The position numbers and the translations under genes are program-made. DNA of 64,000 nt from Duganella sp. CF458 (GTDB lineage Bacteria; Pseudomonadota; Gammaproteobacteria; Burkholderiales; Burkholderiaceae_D), in contig NZ_FOOF01000011.1 in the NCBI RefSeq assembly GCF_900113115.1, forward strand, positions 1 through 64,000. The letters are read 5' to 3'. How positions within the stretch are numbered: position 1 is the first letter of the stretch; every line of letters starts with the position of its first letter. The notes beneath the pieces are model-generated. The model was given only the letters and a program-made list of their open reading frames with translations. It was not told where the DNA came from and did not search any database. This document shows positions 8,506 through 16,900 of the stretch, piece by piece.

Positions 8506-10019
8506 ACGGCAAGCAGCAGGCCGCCGACTGGGACCACGCCCCGGCCGCCGAAGAGAACGAGATCCAGCACTCGCTGTTCGGCGAGATCCTCGACTGGATG
8601 CTCGCTCCCCTGCTGTTGCTCTGGCCGATGAGCATCGCCATCACCTACCTGGTGGCCAAGTCCATTGCCAACCAGCCCTTCGACCATGCGCTGGAAGACA
8701 CCGTCACCGTGCTGACGCAGCAGGTGCGCGAGGTGGCCGGCGCGATTCCCCGCCTGCCCGGACCGGCGCGCGACATCCTGCGCGCCGACGACGTCGACAA
8801 TATCTATTACCAGATCAGCGCCCCCAGCGGCAGCTACGTGGATGGCGACCGCGACCTGCCGCCGCCACCCAGGCATGACCCGGAGCTGCAGGAATTCCGC
8901 TCGGGCGAAGTCATTTTCCGCAACGCCAACCTGCACGGCACGCCGATCCGCATCGCCTACACCTGGGTCAATATGGAAGAAGACAAGGCGCTGCCGCCGC
9001 GCCTGGCGCTGGTGCAGGTCGGCGAAACCCTGGAAAAGCGCGCCAAGCTGGCCAATGAAATCATCAAGGGCGTGATCCTGCCGCAGTTCATCATCCTGCC
9101 CATCGTGCTGGCCCTGGTATGGTTCGCCCTGTCGCGCGGCCTCTTGCCGCTGCGCGAGCTGCAGGAGCGCATCCGCGCCCGCCCTTCCGACGACCTGAGC
9201 CCGATCCCGCCGCGCCAGGTGCCGGAGGAAATCACGCCGCTGGTCAAGTCGCTCAATGAAATGCTGGAGCGCCTGAAGCTGTCGATCGATTCGCAGAAGC
9301 GCTTCATCGCCGATGCCGCGCACCAGATGAAAACCCCGTTGGCCGGCATGCGCACGCAGTCGGAACTGGCGCTGCGCCAGACCGACCAGGCCGAGGTGCA
9401 CCGCTCGCTGGAGCAGTTGGCCAAGTCGTCGGAGGCGGCCACGCGCCTGGTCAACCAGTTGCTGGCCCTGGCGCGCGCCGAGAACCAGCCACAGGCCGGC
9501 ACCGCGATGGAGCCGTTGCAGCTCGGGGACGTGGCGCGCAACACGGTGCACGACTGGGTGCAGGCCTCGTTCAACTACGGCATCGACCTCGGCTACGAGC
9601 CGCCGCATGAAGAGGTGCCGATTTCCGGCAATTCGATGATGCTGCGCGAAATGCTGTCCAACCTGATCGACAATGCCTTGCGCTACACGCCGCGCGCAGG
9701 CGCGGTCACGGTGCGCGTGCGCCGCACCGGCAGGCATGCCCTGCTCGAGGTGGAAGACAATGGTCCCGGCATCCCCGCGGCGGAGCGCGGCCACGTGTTC
9801 GAACGCTTCTACCGCATCCTGGGCAGCAATACCGAAGGTTCCGGCCTGGGCCTGCCGATCGTGCGCGAAGTGGCGCAGCAGCACGATGCGGAAGTCGACC
9901 TGTTCGCCAACCCGCGCACCACCGACCCGAAATATCCGGGCTGCCTGTTCCGCGTCACGTTCCCGCTGCGCGTGCCGGACGCGCCGCCCGAAGAAGAAGA
10001 GGTACCGCATTTTGGATAA
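8502..10019 (+). CDS. Sensor histidine kinase (TctE/QseC-like)
   Basis: A GTG start overlaps the regulator stop (GTGA) and gives 505 residues. Transmembrane helices at about 31-55 and 192-212 flank a periplasmic sensor of about 135 residues, of the two-component-sensor N-terminal type. A HAMP-like linker leads to the dimerisation box FIADAAHQMKTPL with phospho-accepting H274, then N box NLIDNALRYTP, G1 DNGPGIP and G2 GSGLGLPIV. It should phosphorylate the adjacent regulator. Translational coupling to both neighbours points to one signalling-transport unit. The ligand is unknown; carboxylates are common for this branch. Confidence 0.9.
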   Translation: MNGKQQAADWDHAPAAEENEIQHSLFGEILDWMLAPLLLLWPMSIAITYLVAKSIANQPFDHALEDTVTVLTQQVREVAGAIPRLPGPARDILRADDVDNIYYQISAPSGSYVDGDRDLPPPPRHDPELQEFRSGEVIFRNANLHGTPIRIAYTWVNMEEDKALPPRLALVQVGETLEKRAKLANEIIKGVILPQFIILPIVLALVWFALSRGLLPLRELQERIRARPSDDLSPIPPRQVPEEITPLVKSLNEMLERLKLSIDSQKRFIADAAHQMKTPLAGMRTQSELALRQTDQAEVHRSLEQLAKSSEAATRLVNQLLALARAENQPQAGTAMEPLQLGDVARNTVHDWVQASFNYGIDLGYEPPHEEVPISGNSMMLREMLSNLIDNALRYTPRAGAVTVRVRRTGRHALLEVEDNGPGIPAAERGHVFERFYRILGSNTEGSGLGLPIVREVAQQHDAEVDLFANPRTTDPKYPGCLFRVTFPLRVPDAPPEEEEVPHFG

Positions 10020-10263
10020 GATCGAGCGCCACTGGCGCCGTGTACGCCGCATGACAGGCTGGCTGCTGGCCACCTGGCTGCTGACCACCTTCTGCATCGT
10101 TTTCTTCGCGCGCGAGTTGAGCGGCCTGTCGATCTTCGGCTGGCCGCTGTCGTTCTACCTGGCAGCGCAAGGTGCTTCGCTGATCTACCTGGCCATCATC
10201 GGCTTCTACGCCTGGCGCATGCGCGCACTGGAGCGCCTGTACCGCAGCGAGGACGCGGCATGA
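10012..10263 (+). CDS. DUF4212 small subunit of a sodium:solute symporter
   Basis: This 83-residue protein has two transmembrane helices (about 14-34 and 43-68) separated by WPLSFYLAAQGAS, and ends YAWRMRALERLYRSEDAA. It matches the small partner of the VC_2705-type sodium symporters (DUF4212). The start is a TTG eight bases inside the kinase end, with AGAGG upstream. Its last four bases overlap the start of the large symporter gene (ATGA), so the two proteins are made in a coupled way. It probably stabilises or couples the large permease. Confidence 0.85.
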   Translation: MDKIERHWRRVRRMTGWLLATWLLTTFCIVFFARELSGLSIFGWPLSFYLAAQGASLIYLAIIGFYAWRMRALERLYRSEDAA

Positions 10264-12296
10264 GGACACCCTTCTTCCGCAAGCTGCAGCGTTATTACAT
10301 GATCTTCACCGGCTGCTTCGCCATGTTTCTGCTCGCGTTGGCGATGCTGGAGAAGGAAGGCATGCCGCGCTTGTGGATCGGCTACCTGTTCATGTTCGCC
10401 ACCATCATCCTGTACGCGGCGATCGGCGTGATCAGCCGCACCTCGAACGTGGCGGAGTATTACGTGGCGGGGCGGCGCGTGCCTTCGCTGTTCAACGGCA
10501 TGGCCACGGCGGCCGACTGGATTTCCGCCGCGTCCTTCATCTCCCTGGCGGGCGGCCTGTACCTGCACGGCTTCGACGGCCTGGCCTACATCATGGGCTG
10601 GACCGGCGGCTACTGCCTGGTGGCGCTGCTGATCGGGCCCTACCTGCGCAAGTTCGGCCAATACACCATCCCCGACTTTTTCGCTGCGCGCTACGGCGGC
10701 GGCTTCAACGGGCGCGCGGTGCGGCTGATGGCGGTTGGCGCCACCATCATCGTTTCCTTCACTTACGTGGTGGCGCAGATCTACGCGGTAGGGCTGATCG
10801 CCTCGCGCTTCACCGGCGTCGATTTCTCGGTCGGCATCTTCCTCGGGCTGGCGTCGATCCTGGTGTGCTCCTTCCTGGGCGGCATGCGGGCGATCACCTG
10901 GACCCAGGTGGCGCAGTACATCATCATCCTGGTGGCGTTCCTGATGCCGGCCATGTGGCTGGCGGTCAAGCATGGCGGCAACCCGGTGCCGCAGGTCGCC
11001 TACGGCAAGCTGCTGCCCAAGCTCAGCGCACGCGAGACGCAACTGGCGCACGACACCAAGGAAGCGGAGGTGCGCGAGGTATTCCTGCAGCGCGCCGAGG
11101 ATTTCGGCGTGCGCCTGCATGGCCTGCCCGCATCCTGGGATTCGGGCCGGGTCGAAGCGCAGCACAACCTCGACATGGTCAAGCAGCGCAACGGTTCGCT
11201 GCTGGAAATCCGCGCCGCCGAACGGGCCCTGGCCGACTATCCCAAGACGGTGGAGGATGCCGCCGCCGCATGGACCGCGCAGCGCAACTACAACCTGGCG
11301 CGTGGGCGCGAACTGGTCAAGCATGCCGAACCCTTCCCCGGCACCGATCGCGCGCAGTCGAACCAGAAGCGCAACAACTTCCTGGCGCTGGTGTTCTGCC
11401 TGATGATGGGCACGGCTGCGCTGCCGCACATCCTGATGCGCTCCTACACCACGCCATCGGTGCAGGAGACGCGCGTGTCGGTATTCTGGACCCTGTTCTT
11501 CATCCTGCTGGTGTACCTGACCATTCCGGCGCTGGCGGTGCTGGTCAAGTACGACATCTACAGTTCCCTGGTGGGCAGCGATTTCGCGCACTTGCCGACC
11601 TGGGTCTCCTACTGGGCCAACGTGGACAAGGCCAACCCGCTGCTGTCGATCAGCGACATCAACCTGGACGGCATCGTGCAACTGGCCGAAATCCAGATCG
11701 ACAGCGACGTGCTGGTGCTGGCCACGCCGGAGATCGCGGGGCTGCCTTATGTCGTGTCCGGGCTGGTGGCCGCCGGCGGCCTGGCCGCTGCGCTTTCCAC
11801 GGCGGACGGCCTGCTGCTGGCGATCTCCAACGCGCTGTCGCACGACGTGTATTACAAGATCGTCGACCCGGAAGCGTCGACCCAGAAACGCGTGACGATC
11901 TCCAAGCTGCTGTTGCTGGCGGTGGCCTTCATCGCAGCCTATGCCGCCTCGACCAAGCCGGGCGACATCCTGTCGCTGGTGGGCGCCGCCTTCTCGCTCG
12001 CCGCATCGACCCTGTTCCCGGCCCTGGTGGCGGGCGTGTTCTGGCAGCGCGCCAACCACCAGGGCGCGATCGCAGCGATGGTGGCCGGCTTCTTTACCTG
12101 CCTGTACTACATGCTGCATGCCAATCCGGTACTGGGCGGCAGCATCAGCGGACAGTGGTTCGGCATCGCCGCCAATTCGGCCGGCGTATTCGGCGTGCCG
12201 GCCGGCTTTGCTGCGCTGCTGGTGGCCAGCCTGCTCACGCCGGCCCCCGACGCGCGCGCCTTGTCGCTGGTGCGCCATATCCGGACACCGGAATAG
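10260..12296 (+). CDS. Sodium:solute symporter large subunit (VC_2705/ActP-like)
   Basis: The 678-residue permease of the sodium:solute symporter superfamily has 13-14 predicted helices. Core motifs include SNVAEYYVAGRRVPSLFNGM, AADWISAASFISLAGG and ALPHILMRSYTTPS. ActP-type relatives are about 550 residues; the extra length is a hydrophilic, charged insert of about 115 residues (about 250-365) between core helices, with coiled-coil character. The DUF4212 subunit and two-component genes overlap it directly. It probably imports a small carboxylate such as acetate, but the substrate cannot be fixed from sequence. Confidence 0.88.
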   Translation: MRTPFFRKLQRYYMIFTGCFAMFLLALAMLEKEGMPRLWIGYLFMFATIILYAAIGVISRTSNVAEYYVAGRRVPSLFNGMATAADWISAASFISLAGGLYLHGFDGLAYIMGWTGGYCLVALLIGPYLRKFGQYTIPDFFAARYGGGFNGRAVRLMAVGATIIVSFTYVVAQIYAVGLIASRFTGVDFSVGIFLGLASILVCSFLGGMRAITWTQVAQYIIILVAFLMPAMWLAVKHGGNPVPQVAYGKLLPKLSARETQLAHDTKEAEVREVFLQRAEDFGVRLHGLPASWDSGRVEAQHNLDMVKQRNGSLLEIRAAERALADYPKTVEDAAAAWTAQRNYNLARGRELVKHAEPFPGTDRAQSNQKRNNFLALVFCLMMGTAALPHILMRSYTTPSVQETRVSVFWTLFFILLVYLTIPALAVLVKYDIYSSLVGSDFAHLPTWVSYWANVDKANPLLSISDINLDGIVQLAEIQIDSDVLVLATPEIAGLPYVVSGLVAAGGLAAALSTADGLLLAISNALSHDVYYKIVDPEASTQKRVTISKLLLLAVAFIAAYAASTKPGDILSLVGAAFSLAASTLFPALVAGVFWQRANHQGAIAAMVAGFFTCLYYMLHANPVLGGSISGQWFGIAANSAGVFGVPAGFAALLVASLLTPAPDARALSLVRHIRTPE

Positions 12297-12352
12297 TACA
12301 GGTGACAATCCGAGGACATTTGCGGCCTGCCGCTCCGCTACGATACGCCCCC

Positions 12353-12799
12353 ATGAAGAAGTTGAACCTTACTCTCTCGATCACGATCTTTGCCGCCGCG
12401 GCGGGATTCGCCGGCAGCGCCGGCGCCGATACGATGTACAAGTGTACTGGCGCAAGCGGCAAAGTCACCTTCACCGACCAGCCCTGCGCCGGGCAAGGCA
12501 AGGCGAGCACGCTGGATGTCAGGCCGCCGCTAAGGGACGCAGAGGTCGCGCAAAAGGCGGAAGCGGACGCGGAGAAGCTCAAGCGCGCCAATGAGCATTT
12601 CAAGGTCCGCGCGGCAGAACGCGAACGGATGTACGCCGATCAGGAACAGAAGGCCGCGCAGGCCCGCGCCGACCGGGAGCGATGGGCCATCGAAGCGCGG
12701 GCCAGGCAAGAGGCGAAGGATCGGGAGACGGCGCGGCAAGGGGTGCTGGCAAGGCGCGAGCGGGAGCGCTTTCTTGGGTGCCAACCGTTTACCTGCTAG
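12353..12799 (+). CDS. Secreted DUF4124 domain protein
   Basis: The 148-residue protein starts with a signal peptide (MKKLNLTLSITIFAAAAGFA, cleavage near SAGA-DT). A DUF4124 module follows: MYKCTGASGKVTFTDQPC, about residues 28-45. The rest (about 65-140) is a long charged helix rich in Ala, Arg, Glu and Lys, probably a coiled coil, ending in a cysteine-containing tail. DUF4124 proteins are common in the betaproteobacterial periplasm and have no known activity. It follows the symporter by 56 bases with no obvious ribosome site. It is probably a separate unit. Confidence 0.75.
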   Translation: MKKLNLTLSITIFAAAAGFAGSAGADTMYKCTGASGKVTFTDQPCAGQGKASTLDVRPPLRDAEVAQKAEADAEKLKRANEHFKVRAAERERMYADQEQKAAQARADRERWAIEARARQEAKDRETARQGVLARRERERFLGCQPFTC

Positions 12800-12923
12800 C
12801 ACTGGCCGGTATGCGCGCAGTTGCGGGGTGTTGTCGCAAGCTCGCCACACTGGCACACCGGAATCAACGTAAGTGACATTTGGCTAGTTTTTTCTCTTGC
12901 CAATCCAGTAACATTCGATTCCC

Positions 12924-14924
12924 ATGAAAATCTTTTCCCTTACCCTCGCGATTTCGCTCGGGCTGGCCGCCGCGCCGGCCGCCGTAGCAGCGGTGGCGCC
13001 ACCATCGGTGGAAGCCTTCTTTGAAAACCCGGATTTCAGCGGGGCCATCATCTCGCCGAGCGGCAAGCACGTCGCCGCCAAGGTTGGCGCCAAGGGCAAG
13101 CGCAATATGCTTGCCGTGGTCGACCTGGCCACGCAAAAGATCCAGATCGTGGCCCACTTCAGCGATACCGATATCGCCAACGTCAAATGGGTAAACGAGC
13201 AGCGCCTGGTGTTCGATACCAATGACCGCCAGGCGGCTCAGGGTGATGCGATGTACGCGCCCGGCCTGTACGCGGTCGACCGCGACGGCGCCCGCTTCAA
13301 GCAGCTTGCCTCGCGCCGCGGACAAGGCTTCAAGCAAAGCTCGGCGCAGCGCGATCTGCTGCCATGGCACACCGTGATGCACCGCCAGGCCGGCCTGCCC
13401 GAATCCGAATGGACCTATGTGCAGGATCTGCAGTTCAACGGCAAGGAAACGGTGAGCGACGTCAGGCTGTTACGCGTAAACACGGTCACCGGCCGCAGCC
13501 AACTGGTAGAGCGCCCCGGCGATGTCGTGGCCTGGCTGCTGGACCAGGAAGGCCGCGCGCGCCTGGCCTACATGCTCAACAAGGACGTCGTTGAAATCAA
13601 GGTGCGTGACGACGAAAGCGCGCCATGGCGCACGCTCGCCAGCTTCAAGGCCTTCACGCCTGACGCCAACGCCATGGACCCGGTGGCCTTCGGGGCCGAC
13701 AACACCCTGTACGTCAGGACCAACCGAGGCGCCGACAAAGCCTCCATTTTCCGCCTCGACCTGGCAAGCGGCAAGATGGACGACAAGCCCCTGATCACGC
13801 TGGAAGGCTTCGACTTCGGTGGCCGCCTTGTCATGCGCGGAGGAAAACTGGTCGGCGTGCACTACCTGCAGGATGGCGAAGGCACGCAATGGTTCGACCC
13901 TGCGCTGCAGGCGCTGCAAGCCGACGTCGACAAGCTGCTGCCGCAGACCGTCAACATGCTCGACCTGCCAACCGACCTGCAAGCCCAGAACGTGCTGGTG
14001 CGCGCCTTCTCCGACATCCGCCCAGCCAGCTACTACGTGTTCGATCGCAGCACCAAAAAGCTGAACAAGGTCGGTGACACCTACTCCGGCATCGTTCCGG
14101 ACCAGATGGGCCAGCAGGAACAGGTGCGCATCGTGGCGCGCGATGGCCAGGAGGTGCCGACCATGTTGACGCTGCCGCCGCAGAAGGAGGCGAAGAAATT
14201 GCCGATGGTGGTGCTGGTGCATGGCGGGCCGTACACACGCGGCACGACCTGGGGCTGGAAGCCGGAAGTGCAATTCCTGGCCTCGCGCGGCTATGCCGTG
14301 CTGGAGCCGGAATTCCGCGGCAGCACCGGCTATGGCCGGCGCCACTTCCTCTCGGGCTGGAAGCAGTGGGGCCTGAAGATGCAGGACGATATCGCCGACG
14401 CCACCAAATGGGCCATCGCCACGGGCTATGCGGACCCGCAACGCATCTGCATCGCCGGCGCCAGCTACGGCGGCTACGCCACGCTGATGGGACTGGTCAA
14501 CGACCCTGGCCTGTACCGCTGCGGCATCAACTGGGTCGGCGTCACTGACATCAAGCTGCTGTTCACCGGCCACTGGATGTACCGCGACGATGCCAGCGAA
14601 ACCTGGCGCCGTTACGGCATGCCCGAGCTGATCGGCGACCCGGTCAAGGACGCCGAGCGTTTCAAGGCCACCTCGCCAATTGAGCAGGCCCACCGCATCA
14701 CCCAGCCACTGCTGATGGCATACGGCGGCGCCGACCTGCGTGTGCCGCTGGTGCACGGTACCCGCCTGCGCGATGCGATACGCAGCAACAACCGGCAAGT
14801 CGAGTGGGTGGAGTACGAGACGGAAGGCCACGGCTTCCATGTGCCAGCCAACCGCATCGACTTCTGGAGCCGCGTGGAGCGCTTCCTCGACCGCCAAATT
14901 GGACAACCACTAGAACCAAAATGA
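12924..14924 (+). CDS. Secreted S9-family prolyl oligopeptidase-like peptidase (copy 1)
   Basis: A signal peptide (residues 1-22) precedes a beta-propeller-like N-terminal domain (about 25-400) and a C-terminal alpha/beta-hydrolase peptidase domain (about 400-655). The catalytic triad is Ser514 in GASYGGYA, Asp604 in YGGADLRVP and His636 in EGHGF. The LVHGGPYTRG oxyanion segment is present. Members cut short, often proline- or acyl-containing peptides in the periplasm. It is the first of three overlapping homologues; its TGA overlaps the ATG of copy 2. A role in scavenging peptides is inferred from secretion and family. Confidence 0.9.
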   Translation: MKIFSLTLAISLGLAAAPAAVAAVAPPSVEAFFENPDFSGAIISPSGKHVAAKVGAKGKRNMLAVVDLATQKIQIVAHFSDTDIANVKWVNEQRLVFDTNDRQAAQGDAMYAPGLYAVDRDGARFKQLASRRGQGFKQSSAQRDLLPWHTVMHRQAGLPESEWTYVQDLQFNGKETVSDVRLLRVNTVTGRSQLVERPGDVVAWLLDQEGRARLAYMLNKDVVEIKVRDDESAPWRTLASFKAFTPDANAMDPVAFGADNTLYVRTNRGADKASIFRLDLASGKMDDKPLITLEGFDFGGRLVMRGGKLVGVHYLQDGEGTQWFDPALQALQADVDKLLPQTVNMLDLPTDLQAQNVLVRAFSDIRPASYYVFDRSTKKLNKVGDTYSGIVPDQMGQQEQVRIVARDGQEVPTMLTLPPQKEAKKLPMVVLVHGGPYTRGTTWGWKPEVQFLASRGYAVLEPEFRGSTGYGRRHFLSGWKQWGLKMQDDIADATKWAIATGYADPQRICIAGASYGGYATLMGLVNDPGLYRCGINWVGVTDIKLLFTGHWMYRDDASETWRRYGMPELIGDPVKDAERFKATSPIEQAHRITQPLLMAYGGADLRVPLVHGTRLRDAIRSNNRQVEWVEYETEGHGFHVPANRIDFWSRVERFLDRQIGQPLEPK

Positions 14925-16900
14925 TCAAATACTTCCTGGCCGGACTGGCCACCATGGCCGGCCTGGCCCATGCAGCACCGCCGGTGCAGCAATTCTTCGA
15001 ATCCGCCCACTACAAGGATGCCAAACTGTCGCCGAGCGGGCGCTACCTGGCCTTGCGCGTTGGCAGCAACGAGGCCCGCGACTCGGTGCTGGTGTTCGAT
15101 AACGAGTCATTGAAAGTGGTGGGCGGTGGACGCCTTGCCGACTATGACGTCGGCACCATCCGCTGGGTCAACGATAATCGCCTGCTGTACACGGTCGCCG
15201 ACAGCACAGTCGCCACCGGCGACAAGCGCTTCGCACCGGGCCTGTACGCCATGAGCCGCGACGGCAAGGAAAACCGTCAGTTGGCCGAGCATCGGTTCAG
15301 TGGCTCCGGCACCGGCAGCCATATCAAGTCGCGCCTGGAGCCGTGGAATACCTTCCTGATGGACGAGGAAGGTGCGCAAGATTCCGACACGGTATACGTT
15401 GAACGCCCCATCTGGTCGGAACGGGCCGGCTATGAAATCGAGCGCACCGAACTGGTCAAGCTGAACACCGCGACCGGACAAAGCGTCACGCTGAGCCATC
15501 CCGGCAACGCTGAAGGCTGGATGCTGGACCATAAGGGCGAGCCCTCCATCCTGGTTGCCGCCAAGGACGGCAGGGAAACCATCTATTACCGCAACGCCGA
15601 TGGGGAGTGGCGCGAGATCGCCACGCAGGCGGCCTACGGCAGCGACATGGATGCCATCGCCCCGATCGGTTTCTATGACGACAAACACCTGCTGGTCAAA
15701 ACGCGCATGAAGGGCGACAAGGCTGCGCTGTACCTGATGAACCTTGGCACCGGCAAGCTCGATCCGAGTCCGCTAGTAGCAATGGCGGACTTCGACTTCA
15801 ACGGCAGCATGGTGTACTCGAAGAAGCGCCTGGTGGGCCTGCACTATCTGGCCGACGCCCGTTCCAGCGCCTGGTTCGATCCGGCCCTGAAAGCGGCCCA
15901 GGCGGAGGTCGACAAGCAACTGGGCGGCATGGTCAACATCATCACCCCGCCAACGCAGCCGGAAACCGACTGGCTGCTGGTAGTGAGCTACTCGGACCGC
16001 CAGCCGCGCTTCTATTCCGTGTACAACAGCAAGACCCACGAGCTGAAGGGCCTGGGCAGCGCGCGTCCCGACATCAAGTCCAGCGAGATGGGGCGCCAGG
16101 ACTTCGTCAAGTACCGCGCCCGCGATGGCCTGGAAGTGCCGGCCTGGCTGACCCTGCCCGCCAAAGAGGGCAAGAAGCTGCCGATGGTGGTGCTGGTGCA
16201 CGGCGGTCCTTATGTGCGCGGCAACGAATGGGGCTGGAATGCCGAGAGCCAGTTCCTGGCTTCGCGCGGCTACGCTGTATTGGCGCCGGAATTCCGCGGC
16301 TCGACCGGCTACGGCATGAAGCTGTTCGACGCCGGGCTGAAACAATGGGGCCTGAAAATGCAGCACGATATCGCCGACAGCGTCAAGTGGGCGGTGGAAA
16401 AAGGCATCGCCGATCCTGCCCGTATCTGCATCATGGGCGGCAGCTATGGCGGCTACGCTACCCTGATGGGCCTGATCAACGATCCAAGCCTGTACCGCTG
16501 CGGCATTGCCTACGCTGCCGTCACCGACATCCCGCTGCAGTACTCCAGCGGCATGGCCGTGCTGTCCGACCTGCCTTCCGACTACAAGGCCTACGGCGTG
16601 CCGGTGCTGGTGGGCGACCTGGAAAAGGACGCAGCGCAGTTCATCGCCACTTCGCCGCTCCAGCAGGCCGCCCGCATCAAGCGCCCGCTGCTGCTGGCGC
16701 ACGGCACCGATGACCGTCGCGTTCCCGTCCCGCATTACAACAAGCTCCGTAGCGCCTTAACGGATGCCAAGGCCGATGCCGAATTCATTGAATACGTCGG
16801 TGAAGGCCACGGCTGGAGTACGCTGAAGACCCGCCTGGACTTCTGGGGCCGGGTCGAAAAATTCCTCGACAAGCATATTGGACCGAATGCCAATCAGTAA
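14921..16900 (+). CDS. Secreted S9-family prolyl oligopeptidase-like peptidase (copy 2)
   Basis: From the ATG that overlaps the copy 1 stop (ATGA), the protein has 659 residues. It has a short signal peptide (MIKYFLAGLATMAGLAHAAP), a propeller domain, and a peptidase domain with Ser508 in GGSYGGYA, Asp597 in HGTDDRRVP and His630 in EGHGW. It is clearly homologous to copies 1 and 3 along its length, but the helix after the nucleophile differs (SSGMAVLSDLPSDYK against FTGHWMYRDDASETW in copy 1). This suggests a changed substrate pocket. Overlapping reading frames imply translational coupling. Confidence 0.9.
   Translation: MIKYFLAGLATMAGLAHAAPPVQQFFESAHYKDAKLSPSGRYLALRVGSNEARDSVLVFDNESLKVVGGGRLADYDVGTIRWVNDNRLLYTVADSTVATGDKRFAPGLYAMSRDGKENRQLAEHRFSGSGTGSHIKSRLEPWNTFLMDEEGAQDSDTVYVERPIWSERAGYEIERTELVKLNTATGQSVTLSHPGNAEGWMLDHKGEPSILVAAKDGRETIYYRNADGEWREIATQAAYGSDMDAIAPIGFYDDKHLLVKTRMKGDKAALYLMNLGTGKLDPSPLVAMADFDFNGSMVYSKKRLVGLHYLADARSSAWFDPALKAAQAEVDKQLGGMVNIITPPTQPETDWLLVVSYSDRQPRFYSVYNSKTHELKGLGSARPDIKSSEMGRQDFVKYRARDGLEVPAWLTLPAKEGKKLPMVVLVHGGPYVRGNEWGWNAESQFLASRGYAVLAPEFRGSTGYGMKLFDAGLKQWGLKMQHDIADSVKWAVEKGIADPARICIMGGSYGGYATLMGLINDPSLYRCGIAYAAVTDIPLQYSSGMAVLSDLPSDYKAYGVPVLVGDLEKDAAQFIATSPLQQAARIKRPLLLAHGTDDRRVPVPHYNKLRSALTDAKADAEFIEYVGEGHGWSTLKTRLDFWGRVEKFLDKHIGPNANQ

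Noticed and set aside
8457..10097. A 546-codon minus-strand open frame opposite the sensor kinase
   Set aside because: Antisense artefact of high GC; the plus strand has all kinase boxes.
10206..12308. A 700-codon minus-strand open frame opposite the symporter
   Set aside because: It is antisense to a clear multi-helix symporter, is rich in Arg, His and Gln, and has no domain.
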